A model generated the notes under the pieces. That model had not been told where the DNA came from. It saw nothing but the letters and a program-made list of their open reading frames with translations, and searched no databases. From contig NZ_CP046976.1 of assembly GCF_030408415.1 (NCBI RefSeq), positions 1,116,001 to 1,180,000 of the forward strand: DNA of 64,000 bases, given 5' to 3'. Numbering within the stretch: the stretch's first letter is position 1; the number at the start of each line of letters is the position of its first letter. Both the position numbers and the translations under genes were made by a program. This document shows positions 8,633-16,479 of the stretch, in pieces. The DNA comes from Corynebacterium appendicis CIP 107643. Lineage in GTDB: Bacteria > Actinomycetota > Actinomycetes > Mycobacteriales > Mycobacteriaceae.

Positions 8633-9481
8633 TTATGCGTTCTCCTTCACCAAGACAGCGTCCGCTGTCATCCACGTATTCAGATATGCCGTCACAGCGT
8701 CCGCCGCGTCCGTCGCCGACAGTGCGCCGATGAGCATTTGCACACCGAGACCGTCGATCGTCACCGTGACAGCGCTCACCATGTCGTCGGGCTCGGCGGC
8801 GGCGAATTGGCCGGACGCCATGCCTTCGAGCACGATGGCGCGCAGCTGCTGGTCCCAGCGGCAGTAGGCCACGGCAGTCGCTTCTTTCGCGTCCGCGAAC
8901 ATCGGCGACGACGCCCAGAATTGAGCCCACGTCGTCCACTCGCGGGTGGCTTCCGCCGAACCGTCGAGCGGCACGAGTGCAAAGCGCACCAGACGCTGCG
9001 CAGGATCGCTTATCGACGCCACCGCTTCCCGCCTTTCCGCCGCCTGCTCCGAACAGAGGTCGAGAGTGGCGAGGAAGATCGCGTGCTTCGAGTTGAAGTA
9101 GTAGTGGACAGCAGAGCTGGACATTCCTGCTTCCCGGGCGATGTCCGCGACCTTGACCGCCTGGTAGCCGTTCGAGGTGAACAGCGGCCATGCGGCTGCG
9201 GCGATCGCGCGGCGCCGGTCTGCCCATTCCGCTTCGCGAGGGCGGGCAGCCGACGGTGCGTGACCTGTGGCCTTTGCGGACAGCGGCCTCAAACTGTCCA
9301 CGGTGACGCCTGTGATCTCCGCCAAGCGCTCGAGTTCGTCAGCGCTGAAGCGCCGCACGCCCGAAAGCGACTTGGAGAGTTTGCTGGCGTCGATCCCCAA
9401 ATGGGTAGCCACGTCCGCGTGCCTGAGGCCCGCCGCAGTGATCGCGGCGCGAGCCGCAGTGTTCGGACGTGTTTGGGGCAT
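8633..9481 (-). CDS. XRE-TetR fusion transcriptional regulator
   Basis: A 282-residue protein with two DNA-binding modules. Residues about 5-65 form an XRE-like helix-turn-helix (HADVATHLGIDASKLSKSLSG, then FSADELERLAEITGV). Residues about 80-130 form a TetR N-terminal domain (RRRAIAAAAWPLFTSNGYQ, then VADIAREAGMSSSAVHYYF). The rest is a TetR-like ligand domain. ATG at 9481 is preferred over the track start at 9568 because it begins directly ahead of the XRE domain. It is the first gene of the ABC operon, two bases before the binding protein, and is divergent from uvrB, so it probably senses the transported compound and autoregulates. Direct repeats at 9511 and 9542 are candidate operators. 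Confidence 0.85.
   Translation of the reverse strand: MPQTRPNTAARAAITAAGLRHADVATHLGIDASKLSKSLSGVRRFSADELERLAEITGVTVDSLRPLSAKATGHAPSAARPREAEWADRRRAIAAAAWPLFTSNGYQAVKVADIAREAGMSSSAVHYYFNSKHAIFLATLDLCSEQAAERREAVASISDPAQRLVRFALVPLDGSAEATREWTTWAQFWASSPMFADAKEATAVAYCRWDQQLRAIVLEGMASGQFAAAEPDDMVSAVTVTIDGLGVQMLIGALSATDAADAVTAYLNTWMTADAVLVKENA
9008..9018 (+). repeat. GCTTATCGACG motif, copy 2
   Basis: Within the XRE-TetR gene (minus strand), read as TCG-ATA-AGC (Ser-Ile-Ser) with rare ATA. Confidence 0.85.
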
Positions 9482-9510
9482 GTCTGCGACCTTATGTGCA
9501 GCTGAGAGCC

Positions 9511-9551
9511 AGTCGCAACTTTTTGACTCGGAGGTGAAGGAAGTCGCAACT
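9511..9551. promoter_or_regulatory. Candidate operator: two AGTCGCAACT direct repeats
   Basis: AGTCGCAACT occurs at 9511-9520 and again at 9542-9551, in the 119-base gap between the XRE-TetR gene and uvrB. The start-to-start distance of 31 bases is close to three helical turns, so bound proteins would lie on one face. Each copy is itself nearly palindromic (8 of 10 positions match its reverse complement). Binding by the adjacent regulator is inferred. Confidence 0.45.
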
Positions 9552-9587
9552 GCGGTGGGCGTCGACAAGCGAAATGCGGAACTGACC

Positions 9588-9593
9588 TAGACT
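9588..9593 (+). promoter_or_regulatory. Putative -10 element of a leaderless uvrB promoter
   Basis: TAGACT lies seven bases before the uvrB ATG, so transcription should start at or next to the A of the start codon. No Shine-Dalgarno sequence is visible between them. Leaderless mRNAs are common in corynebacteria. Confidence 0.5.
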
Positions 9594-9600
9594 GGCGGGC

Positions 9601-11697
9601 ATGGCTTTTGCTGCTGAGCACCCCGTTTTGTCACACTCCGAGTTCCGTCCCGTTGGGGAGGTGGAGCGCACCGAGAAACTCTTCAAGGTCGAGTCCGAAT
9701 TTGAGCCGTCGGGCGACCAGCCGAAGGCCATCGCGGAGCTGGACAAGCGTCTACGCAACGGTGAACCAGACGTGGTGCTCATGGGTGCGACGGGCACCGG
9801 TAAGTCGGCGACTGCGGCCTGGCTGATCGAGCAGCAGCAGCGACCGACGCTCGTGATGGCACCGAATAAGACGCTCGCGGCGCAGCTGGCCACCGAGCTG
9901 CGCGAACTGCTGCCGAATAATGCGGTCGAGTACTTCGTGTCGTACTACGACTACTACCAACCGGAGGCGTACATCGCGCAGACGGACACCTACATCGAGA
10001 AGGATTCGTCGATCAACGACGACGTCGAGCGTCTCCGCCATTCCGCGACCTCGGCGCTGCTCAGCCGGCGCGACGTGGTCGTGGTCTCCTCCGTCTCGTG
10101 CATCTACGGCCTGGGCACACCGCAGTCGTACCTCGACCGTTCGCTGCTGCTGCGCGTCGGCGAGGAAATCGATCGAGACCGCTTCCTGCGCCTGCTTGTC
10201 GACGTCCAGTACGAGCGCAACGACGTCGACTTCAAGCGCGGAACCTTCCGCGTGAAGGGCGACACCGTCGACATCATCCCGGCGTACGAGGAAGTGGCCG
10301 TGCGCGTGGAATTCTTCGGCGACGAAGTCGACTCGCTGTACTACATCCACCCGCTCACCGGCGATGTGTTGGAGCAGCGTGACGAGCTGCGTATCTTTCC
10401 GGCGACGCACTACGTGGCCACCGAGGAGCGCATGGAAAAGGCAATCGAGGCGATCAAGGAAGAGCTCGCCGACCGCCTCGAGGACCTGGAGAACCGCGGT
10501 AAGCTGCTCGAAGCGCAACGGTTGCGCATGCGCACCGAGTATGACCTTGAGATGATCCAGCAGGTCGGCTTCTGCTCGGGTATCGAGAACTACTCGCGGC
10601 ACATGGACGGACGCGCGGCAGGGTCGGCGCCGGCGACGTTGATCGACTATTTCCCGGAGGACTTCCTCACCATCATCGACGAGTCGCACGTCACCGTCCC
10701 GCAGATCGGCGGCATGTATGAAGGCGACATGTCGCGCAAGCGCAACCTCGTCGAGTTCGGCTTCCGCCTGCCGTCCGCGGTGGACAACCGCCCGTTGACG
10801 TTCGACGAGTTCGAGGACCGCGTCGGCCAGACTGTTTACATGTCGGCAACACCGGGCGATTACGAGTTGGAGGCCGCCGGCGGCGAATTCGTCGAGCAGG
10901 TCATCCGACCGACAGGCCTGGTCGACCCGAAGGTGACGGTCCGCCCGACGAAGGGCCAGATCGACGATCTCATCCACGAAATCCGCGAGCGCACGGAGAA
11001 GGACGAACGCGTCCTGGTCACCACCTTGACCAAGCGTATGGCGGAAGACCTCACCGACTACTTCCTCGACAACGGGATCAAGGTGCGGTACCTGCACTCG
11101 GACATCGACACGTTGCAGCGTGTCGAGCTGCTGCGCCAGCTGCGCCTCGGTGAATTCGACGTGCTCGTGGGCATCAACCTGCTCCGCGAGGGCCTTGACT
11201 TGCCGGAGGTCTCACTCGTGGCCATTCTCGACGCCGACAAAGAAGGGTTCCTGCGCTCCACGAAGTCGCTCATCCAGACCATCGGCCGCGCCGCGCGCAA
11301 CGTCTCCGGTGAAGTCATCATGTACGGAGACGACATCACCGAATCCATGCAGGCGGCCATCGACGAGACCGAACGCCGCCGCGCCAAGCAGATCGCTTAC
11401 AACAAAGAGCACGGGATCGACCCGCAGCCGCTGCGCAAGAAAATCGCGGACATTCTCGACGAAGTCTACGAGCACAGCGACGACAACGCTGCCTCGGCCT
11501 CCGGCGAGACATCCATGCTCGAGGGGCGCGACACGTCGTCCATGGCGCAAGACGAGATTCAGCAGCTTATCGACGACCTCACCACCCAGATGACCAGTGC
11601 CGCCGGCGAGCTGAAATTCGAGTTGGCCGGGCGGCTGCGTGACGAGATCGCCGATCTGCGCAAGGAGCTCCGCGGTGTGAAAGAAGCCGGTATATAG
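9601..11697 (+). CDS. uvrB: Excinuclease ABC subunit UvrB
   Basis: The 698-residue helicase-like core of nucleotide excision repair. It receives damage from UvrA and recruits UvrC. Walker A is [13 protein letters not shown] (residues about 60-72). The beta-hairpin that grips DNA is visible around [13 protein letters not shown]. The family DEADlike box is [14 protein letters not shown], and helicase motif VI is QTIGRAARN. The C-terminal UVR domain that binds UvrC ([18 protein letters not shown]) is intact. Length is normal for the family. uvrA lies 4.8 kb downstream on the same strand. Start at 9601 is supported by a leaderless promoter and by the N-terminus expected for corynebacterial UvrB. 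Confidence 0.98.
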   Translation: MAFAAEHPVLSHSEFRPVGEVERTEKLFKVESEFEPSGDQPKAIAELDKRLRNGEPDVVLMGATGTGKSATAAWLIEQQQRPTLVMAPNKTLAAQLATELRELLPNNAVEYFVSYYDYYQPEAYIAQTDTYIEKDSSINDDVERLRHSATSALLSRRDVVVVSSVSCIYGLGTPQSYLDRSLLLRVGEEIDRDRFLRLLVDVQYERNDVDFKRGTFRVKGDTVDIIPAYEEVAVRVEFFGDEVDSLYYIHPLTGDVLEQRDELRIFPATHYVATEERMEKAIEAIKEELADRLEDLENRGKLLEAQRLRMRTEYDLEMIQQVGFCSGIENYSRHMDGRAAGSAPATLIDYFPEDFLTIIDESHVTVPQIGGMYEGDMSRKRNLVEFGFRLPSAVDNRPLTFDEFEDRVGQTVYMSATPGDYELEAAGGEFVEQVIRPTGLVDPKVTVRPTKGQIDDLIHEIRERTEKDERVLVTTLTKRMAEDLTDYFLDNGIKVRYLHSDIDTLQRVELLRQLRLGEFDVLVGINLLREGLDLPEVSLVAILDADKEGFLRSTKSLIQTIGRAARNVSGEVIMYGDDITESMQAAIDETERRRAKQIAYNKEHGIDPQPLRKKIADILDEVYEHSDDNAASASGETSMLEGRDTSSMAQDEIQQLIDDLTTQMTSAAGELKFELAGRLRDEIADLRKELRGVKEAGI
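11565..11575 (+). repeat. GCTTATCGACG motif, copy 3
   Basis: Within uvrB, in the UvrC-binding domain, read as CTT-ATC-GAC (Leu-Ile-Asp). Confidence 0.85.
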
Positions 11698-11826
11698 TGG
11701 CCTGGAGTATCGCCTTCGGCAACACGGCGGGGGCCTGTCAGGGCCCGGCGGCTCACGTAGCAGCGCCCCCGGCGTGGAGTCAGAACACGAAAGGCGAGGA
11801 CAACGTGTCAACACGGAAGGTGCACC

Positions 11827-12270
11827 ATGGCTAAGAACTACAACACCATCGTTGTCGGAACGGACGGATCAGCGTCCTCTCTGCTCGCCGTCGAGCGCGC
11901 GGCTGAGCTCGCCGGCGCATTCGGCGCCAAGCTCGTCATCGGTTGCGCCTACTACGAGTCCGAGGACGAAGTCTCCTCGACTCTGCGCCAGGACTCCAAC
12001 ACGATCCTCGGCAACGACACCGCCCGCGCGAACCTGTCGTCCGCAGTCGAGCGCGCCAAGGAGACGGGCCTGGACAATGTCGAGACCGCCGTGCGCCCCG
12101 GCACCCCGGTCGAGGCCCTGATGAGTATCGTCACCGACTTCAGCGCAGAACTGCTCGTCGTGGGCAACCGCGGCATCAATTCGCTGACCGGCCGCCTGCT
12201 CGGCTCCGTGCCGGCCGATGTCGCCCGCCAGTCGGACTGCGATGTGATGATCGTTCACACCGTCGCGTAG
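11827..12270 (+). CDS. Universal stress protein (UspA family)
   Basis: A 147-residue single Usp domain. It opens with YNTIVVGTDGSASSLLAVERA and ends with the ATP-binding motif G-x2-G-x9-GS: GNRGINSLTGRLLGSVPADV, then SDCDVMIVHT. Such proteins are cytoplasmic, dimeric and nucleotide-binding and are made under stress; the exact role here is unknown. It stands alone 130 bases after uvrB and converges with helD. Confidence 0.93.
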   Translation: MAKNYNTIVVGTDGSASSLLAVERAAELAGAFGAKLVIGCAYYESEDEVSSTLRQDSNTILGNDTARANLSSAVERAKETGLDNVETAVRPGTPVEALMSIVTDFSAELLVVGNRGINSLTGRLLGSVPADVARQSDCDVMIVHTVA

Positions 12271-12302
12271 CCCGCTGTGCCCGCAGCTCTACGCCAGCGG
12301 GC
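12270..12302. terminator. Hairpin between convergent usp and helD
   Basis: GCCCGCTG (12270-12277) pairs perfectly with CAGCGGGC (12295-12302) across a 17-base loop, starting at the usp stop codon. No T-tract follows on either strand, so a bidirectional terminator is plausible but not certain. Confidence 0.4.
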
Positions 12303-12371
12303 ACCGTCGCGCGCTCATCCCGCCCATTTCGCAGCCCGCAGCCGAGCCGAACTGGGAAGTCGGGCCCCGCG

Positions 12372-14594
12372 CTAGCCGATCAGCGTCAGCGTCTGCGTGG
12401 CCCGTGTGACCGCGACGTAGAGGTCCTGCCAGCCTTGCGGCGAGGCGTTGACGATCGCGTCGGGGTCCACAACCACAACGTGGTCGAACTCGAGGCCCTT
12501 CACCTCGCCGACGTTATCGGCGGTGACCACCGCGGTGAGCCCGCCGCGCGCGTCGAGTTCGGCGCGAATCTTCTCCGCGGCGGCGTCGTAGTCGAGGTCG
12601 GTGCCCGCATCCAGGCGCCGCACGGGCTCACCCGTTGACCGCACGGTCACCGCGGGTTCCGCGGCGGTGTCGATCTCGGCGAGGAGCTCGTCGGCGAACT
12701 CCATGATCTCTTTCGGCGTGCGGTAGTTGACGGTCAGCTCGTGGAAGCGGAAACGCTCACCGATGAAAGGGGCAAGGGACTCCGACCAGGACTCGACGCC
12801 AGCGGGGGAGGATGTCTGCGCCGGATCGCCCACCAGCGTCATCCACCGGGACGGGCAGCGCCGGAAGACCATCCGCCACTCCATCGGGGTGAGCTCCTGT
12901 GCCTCGTCGACGATCACGTGGCCGTACGCCCAGCTCAGATCGGCTCGCGCACGTTCGGCGGTGGAGCGGATGTCGGTCTCACGCTGACGGCTCGCCAGGG
13001 TCTCGGCGTCGATGATGTCGTGGGCGGAGAGCACCTCGGCCTCAAATTCATCGTCGTCGGTGTCGGTGTTGGCCGAGGAAGCGAGGATGTCCAGCGCGTC
13101 TTCGGCGTCCGCGACGAGCTCCCGCCACTTCCGGTCGGCTTTCTCGGCTTCGCCGGAGGGGGTGGGGATGCCGGTGAGGGTGTAAAGCTCGTCGATAAGC
13201 GCTGTGTCTGCGGGCGTGAACGCCCACCCGTCGGCGCGGAAGAGGGCGTCGCGCGTGACGTCGTCGTAGTCGTGTGCGGCGGCCGCGATCGCGTCGGCGT
13301 CGCTCACGAATCCAGCGAGCACGGCAGGAGCGTCGAGTTCCGGGAAATGCTTATCGACGATTCCCGCAACCTGCCCGTCCTCCGCCAGATCGTCGTGAAG
13401 CTGGTCCACGTCGGCCTCGGAGAGCAGGTTTGTACCGCCCAACGGGTCCGCGCCGATCTTCTCGGCGAGCGCTTCGGCGATGAGCTGGGTGAGGTGGTCG
13501 GCGAAATAGGCGCGGGCCTCGTTGTGTGGCTTGCGCGAACGGCGGGCGCGGGTGCGCGCGGCGGCGACCATGGCGGGGGTGACCGCGAGATCGATGCCGT
13601 CGATGCGCAGCGCGATGTCGTCGTCGGGGACCGTCTGGAGGTACTGCACGGCGCGCTTGAGGATGAGCGCCATGTCCTCCGACCCCTTCACCTCGCGCGC
13701 GACGAGCGAGTCGGTGCCATGTGGCGTGATGCCGGGAACGAGGTCGGCGACGGTGCTCAGCACGACGCCCGTCTCGCCGAGCTCGGGAAGCACACGCGAG
13801 ATGTAGTCGAGGAATGTGCGGTTCGGCCCGACGACGAGCACGCCGGTGCGGGCAAGCTGGTCGCGCCACGTGTACAGCAGGTACGCGACGCGGTGCAGCG
13901 CGACCGCGGTCTTGCCGGTGCCGGGGCCGCCGCCGACGACGAGGACGCCGCGCGTGGGGTCGCGGATGATCTCGTCCTGCTCGCGCTGGATCGTCTCCAC
14001 GATGGACTGCATATGTCCTGTGCGCGGGGAATTCATGGCGCGCAGCAATGCCGCTTCGCTGCCGACATCGGTGGTCTGCGCGGCAGCAGCGGCGTTGTCG
14101 CCGGAGAGCACCTCGTCGTCGACCGCCGCGACGGTGCGCCCCCGCATGCGGATATTGCGGCGCTTTTCGACGCCCTCCGGGTGCGCCGTCGTCGCCAAGT
14201 AGTACGGGCGAGCCATGGGAGCGCGCCAGTCCAGCAGAAGGGTGCGGTAGTTGTCGGCGCGGTCGTCCATGCCCATGCGGCCGATATAACGGCGGTCGAG
14301 GTCGCCGCGTCCGGGGACGGGATTTTCGGGGTCGTTGTCGGTGATGTCGATCCGGCCGAAAACGAGCCCGGTCTCCGCGATGTTGAGAGCGTCGAGTTTC
14401 GCGTTGAGCCCGTGGTACTCGGTTTCGCGTCGCACGAGGGCGGCGGCATCCGGGTTGTCTGGGTCGACAGCCCGCTGGACTTCTTCCAGGCGTGCACTCG
14501 CCGCGGCGACTTCACGGTCCAAGTGCGCGAACAACGTGTCCACATGGCGCTGTTCTTCAGCGCGGGTGTCGCGGGTATCCACCGACTTAGCCAA
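12372..14594 (-). CDS. HelD-type RNA polymerase recycling ATPase (superfamily 1 helicase fold)
   Basis: A 740-residue protein of the actinobacterial HelD/HelR family. These motors remove stalled RNA polymerase from DNA and in some species give rifampicin tolerance. An N-terminal coiled-coil arm (residues about 10-60, EEQRHVDTLFAHLDREV) precedes Walker A GGGPGTGKTAVALHR (about 221). Walker B is IVDEAQELTPMEWR, and the C-terminal UvrD-like motif is LYVAVTRATQTLTLIG. TTG at 14594 is chosen because AAAGGAG stands seven bases upstream and the arm begins right after. The longer frame to 14792 is antisense of the DoxX-like gene. Confidence 0.85.
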   Translation of the reverse strand: MAKSVDTRDTRAEEQRHVDTLFAHLDREVAAASARLEEVQRAVDPDNPDAAALVRRETEYHGLNAKLDALNIAETGLVFGRIDITDNDPENPVPGRGDLDRRYIGRMGMDDRADNYRTLLLDWRAPMARPYYLATTAHPEGVEKRRNIRMRGRTVAAVDDEVLSGDNAAAAAQTTDVGSEAALLRAMNSPRTGHMQSIVETIQREQDEIIRDPTRGVLVVGGGPGTGKTAVALHRVAYLLYTWRDQLARTGVLVVGPNRTFLDYISRVLPELGETGVVLSTVADLVPGITPHGTDSLVAREVKGSEDMALILKRAVQYLQTVPDDDIALRIDGIDLAVTPAMVAAARTRARRSRKPHNEARAYFADHLTQLIAEALAEKIGADPLGGTNLLSEADVDQLHDDLAEDGQVAGIVDKHFPELDAPAVLAGFVSDADAIAAAAHDYDDVTRDALFRADGWAFTPADTALIDELYTLTGIPTPSGEAEKADRKWRELVADAEDALDILASSANTDTDDDEFEAEVLSAHDIIDAETLASRQRETDIRSTAERARADLSWAYGHVIVDEAQELTPMEWRMVFRRCPSRWMTLVGDPAQTSSPAGVESWSESLAPFIGERFRFHELTVNYRTPKEIMEFADELLAEIDTAAEPAVTVRSTGEPVRRLDAGTDLDYDAAAEKIRAELDARGGLTAVVTADNVGEVKGLEFDHVVVVDPDAIVNASPQGWQDLYVAVTRATQTLTLIG
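13190..13200 (-). repeat. GCTTATCGACG motif, copy 4
   Basis: Within helD (minus strand), read as CTT-ATC-GAC (Leu-Ile-Asp). The next copy, inverted, is only about 150 bases away in the same gene. Confidence 0.85.
13349..13359 (+). repeat. GCTTATCGACG motif, copy 5
   Basis: Within helD, read on the minus strand as GTC-GAT-AAG (Val-Asp-Lys). Confidence 0.85.
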
Positions 14595-14641
14595 CCTGGG
14601 ACTCCTTTCGCCTCTGCCATATCTTGATCCCCACAAACAAA

Positions 14642-14679
14642 CGGCCCCGGGACAGGGAATATTCCCTGCCGCGGGGCCG
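14642..14679 (-). terminator. Rho-independent terminator after the DoxX-like gene
   Basis: CGGCCCCG (14642-14649) pairs with CGGGGCCG (14672-14679), with an inner palindrome AGGGAATATTCCCT (14654-14667). Read on the minus strand the stem is followed by TTTGTTTGT. It lies between the stop of the DoxX-like gene and the TTG of helD, so it should insulate helD. Confidence 0.75.
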
Positions 14680-14701
14680 GTCGTGCGAGACGCAGAAAAG
14701 C

Positions 14702-15721
14702 TTAGCTGAGCTTCTTCTCTGCCTTCTTCACGAACTTGTTGGCCTTCTTCTCGGCCTTCTTCGCCTTCTTCTTCCACTTGCGCTTCTGCCACCAGGACGG
14801 GGAAGCGTCGAGCTTCTCGAAGGCCTCCTGCAGGGAGTCAATGGAGTTCTGCGCCTTGTCCTGGGCGTTGCCGGCTGCCTTGTTCACCTTGCGCTTGCCC
14901 TTGAACTTCTCCCACTCGGACGGGCCCAGGTCGTCCAGGTTGCCCTGCAGATCGCTGACGACGCTGTTGACCTTGCGATTGGTCTTGTACTGCTCGAGCT
15001 TGGACGGTTTGACGTCCTTGTAGGTGTCCTCGGCCCAGCTGGTGGCGTCGTCCGCGAAGGAGGATGCGCGGTCAGCCGCCTTGTCGGCGAAGTCGGACGC
15101 GGTCTTCTTCCAGTCGTCCTTGTTGTCGTCGACGTAATCGGTGACCTGGTCGGCGACCTCCTGAGCGCGCTCGGAGACGGTCTCAGCGGTGTCCTGGAAC
15201 CACGCGGAAGCCTTCTTCTTGGCCTTGTCGGTCTCGGACTGGGTGGGCAGCGCCTGCTGGACGTTCTTCTTGCCGCGCTTTGCGGCGTCCTGAGCGCGCC
15301 ATGCCAGGCCCGGCTTGCCTTCGGTGTCCGCGCTAGCGAGCAAGACACCGCCAAGCAGAGCGACATTGGTCATCGCGCCGTTGCGGCGGCGCTGCTTGTC
15401 GTCCTCGTTCTTGGCCTCCCAGAAGGCGTTGCGGCCGAGCAGGGTGCCCACGGTGGAGACAGCGAGCAGGCCAGCGGACAGGCGCGGAGCCTTGCCCAGG
15501 GCGAAGGTGCTGCCTGCACCGATCTTCAGGCCGCCGTTGATCTTTGCCACGGTCTCCGGGTCAGACGGGATGTACTGCGCGTACTGGCTGGGCAGCGCGG
15601 ACTTAATGGTCTCGACGACGCGCTCGGCGTCGTTTGCGTACTCGGACGAGTTCGTCACCGTCTTCACGCCGTCTGCGATGTACACAGAGGCGAGCATCGG
15701 ACGAGCAAGTTTGCGGATCAT
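14702..15721 (-). CDS. DoxX-like membrane protein with long Lys-rich coiled C-terminus
   Basis: 339 residues from ATG at 15721. A GTG two codons upstream (15727) is an alternative; AAGGA sits four bases from the GTG or ten from the ATG. Residues 1-135 resemble the DoxX family of small membrane proteins (IRKLARPMLASVYIADGV; later NGAMTNVALLGGVLLA). Residues about 150-339 are hydrophilic and rich in Lys, Ala, Asp and Trp, predicted helical, and end in a Lys/Ala-rich tail (KKAKKAEKKANKFVKKAEKK). That half is much longer than plain DoxX proteins. Function is unknown; redox or thiol-stress roles known for other DoxX proteins should not be assumed. Confidence 0.8.
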   Translation of the reverse strand: MIRKLARPMLASVYIADGVKTVTNSSEYANDAERVVETIKSALPSQYAQYIPSDPETVAKINGGLKIGAGSTFALGKAPRLSAGLLAVSTVGTLLGRNAFWEAKNEDDKQRRRNGAMTNVALLGGVLLASADTEGKPGLAWRAQDAAKRGKKNVQQALPTQSETDKAKKKASAWFQDTAETVSERAQEVADQVTDYVDDNKDDWKKTASDFADKAADRASSFADDATSWAEDTYKDVKPSKLEQYKTNRKVNSVVSDLQGNLDDLGPSEWEKFKGKRKVNKAAGNAQDKAQNSIDSLQEAFEKLDASPSWWQKRKWKKKAKKAEKKANKFVKKAEKKLS

Positions 15722-15810
15722 ACTCACTTATTCCTTACTTCTTTCAGCGGATGTTCCCCTTCCACTGTAGACATGTGTCGGCAGATAGCGCGGGGGTAGA
15801 GAAGTATTTT

Positions 15811-16410
15811 TCACCACCGGCGCTGCCACCACGCGTCCAAGTTCGGGCGTTCGGCGCCGAGTGTGGTCGGCTTGCCGTGGCCGGGGCGCACAATGGCGGA
15901 GTCGGGGTAGGTGTCGAATAGGCGCTGCTTCACGTCGTTGAAGAGACGCACGAAGTCGCCCTCGCTGTGGGTTTTTCCTACGCCGCCCGGGAAGAGGGAG
16001 TCACCGACGAACAGGTTCAACTCGCCGTCGATCTCCACGACGATCGCGGCGCCACCGGGGGTGTGGCCGCGCAGGATGTGGACGGGGAATTCGTGGCCGG
16101 CGAACGGCAGCACGTCTCCTTCGTTGAGCTCTTCGTCGGGCGCGACGGGCAGGGCTGGGGCGTCCAGGTGGGAACCCCAGTGCGTGGCGCCGGTCTTTTC
16201 CAGCACCTCCTCCAAAGCGCCGACGTGGTCCCAGTGGCGGTGCGTCGTCAACACGTCGGTGATACGCACCCCGGCCTTTTCGGCCATGGAAAGGAGGGTG
16301 GAGGGCTCGGCGGCGGCGTCGATAAGCAATCCCTGGTCGCCGGAGCTGATCAGGTAGCAATTGTTGTCCATGCTGGACACGGACACGTGGTCGAGTTTGA
16401 GGGAATTCAT
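15811..16410 (-). CDS. MBL-fold metallo-hydrolase (glyoxalase II-like)
   Basis: A 199-residue metallo-beta-lactamase-fold hydrolase. The metal-binding HxHxDH is [11 protein letters not shown] (residues about 61-67). Further ligands are the His in RGHTPGG, the Asp in [10 protein letters not shown] and the His in RPGHGKPT. The small size and layout match hydroxyacylglutathione-hydrolase-like proteins; corynebacteria make mycothiol rather than glutathione, so the substrate is uncertain. ATG at 16410 fits the N-terminus of the domain. It is divergent from uvrA, with 69 bases between the two starts. Confidence 0.9.
   Translation of the reverse strand: MNSLKLDHVSVSSMDNNCYLISSGDQGLLIDAAAEPSTLLSMAEKAGVRITDVLTTHRHWDHVGALEEVLEKTGATHWGSHLDAPALPVAPDEELNEGDVLPFAGHEFPVHILRGHTPGGAAIVVEIDGELNLFVGDSLFPGGVGKTHSEGDFVRLFNDVKQRLFDTYPDSAIVRPGHGKPTTLGAERPNLDAWWQRRW
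16317..16327 (-). repeat. GCTTATCGACG motif, copy 6
   Basis: Within the MBL hydrolase gene (minus strand), read as CTT-ATC-GAC (Leu-Ile-Asp). Confidence 0.85.
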
Positions 16411-16479
16411 AGTGCCCAAGAGTAGTTGGAATGGTGTTGGTAGGTTTGTTCGAAGGAAACGGCGTGGGAAGGAACGAAC

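Noticed and set aside
6228..8867. 879-codon plus-strand ORF
   Set aside because: Antisense to the permease, binding-protein and regulator genes; a long open frame of this kind is expected opposite high-GC genes.
12741..14627. 628-codon plus-strand ORF opposite helD
   Set aside because: HelD on the minus strand has intact ATPase motifs; the plus frame has none.
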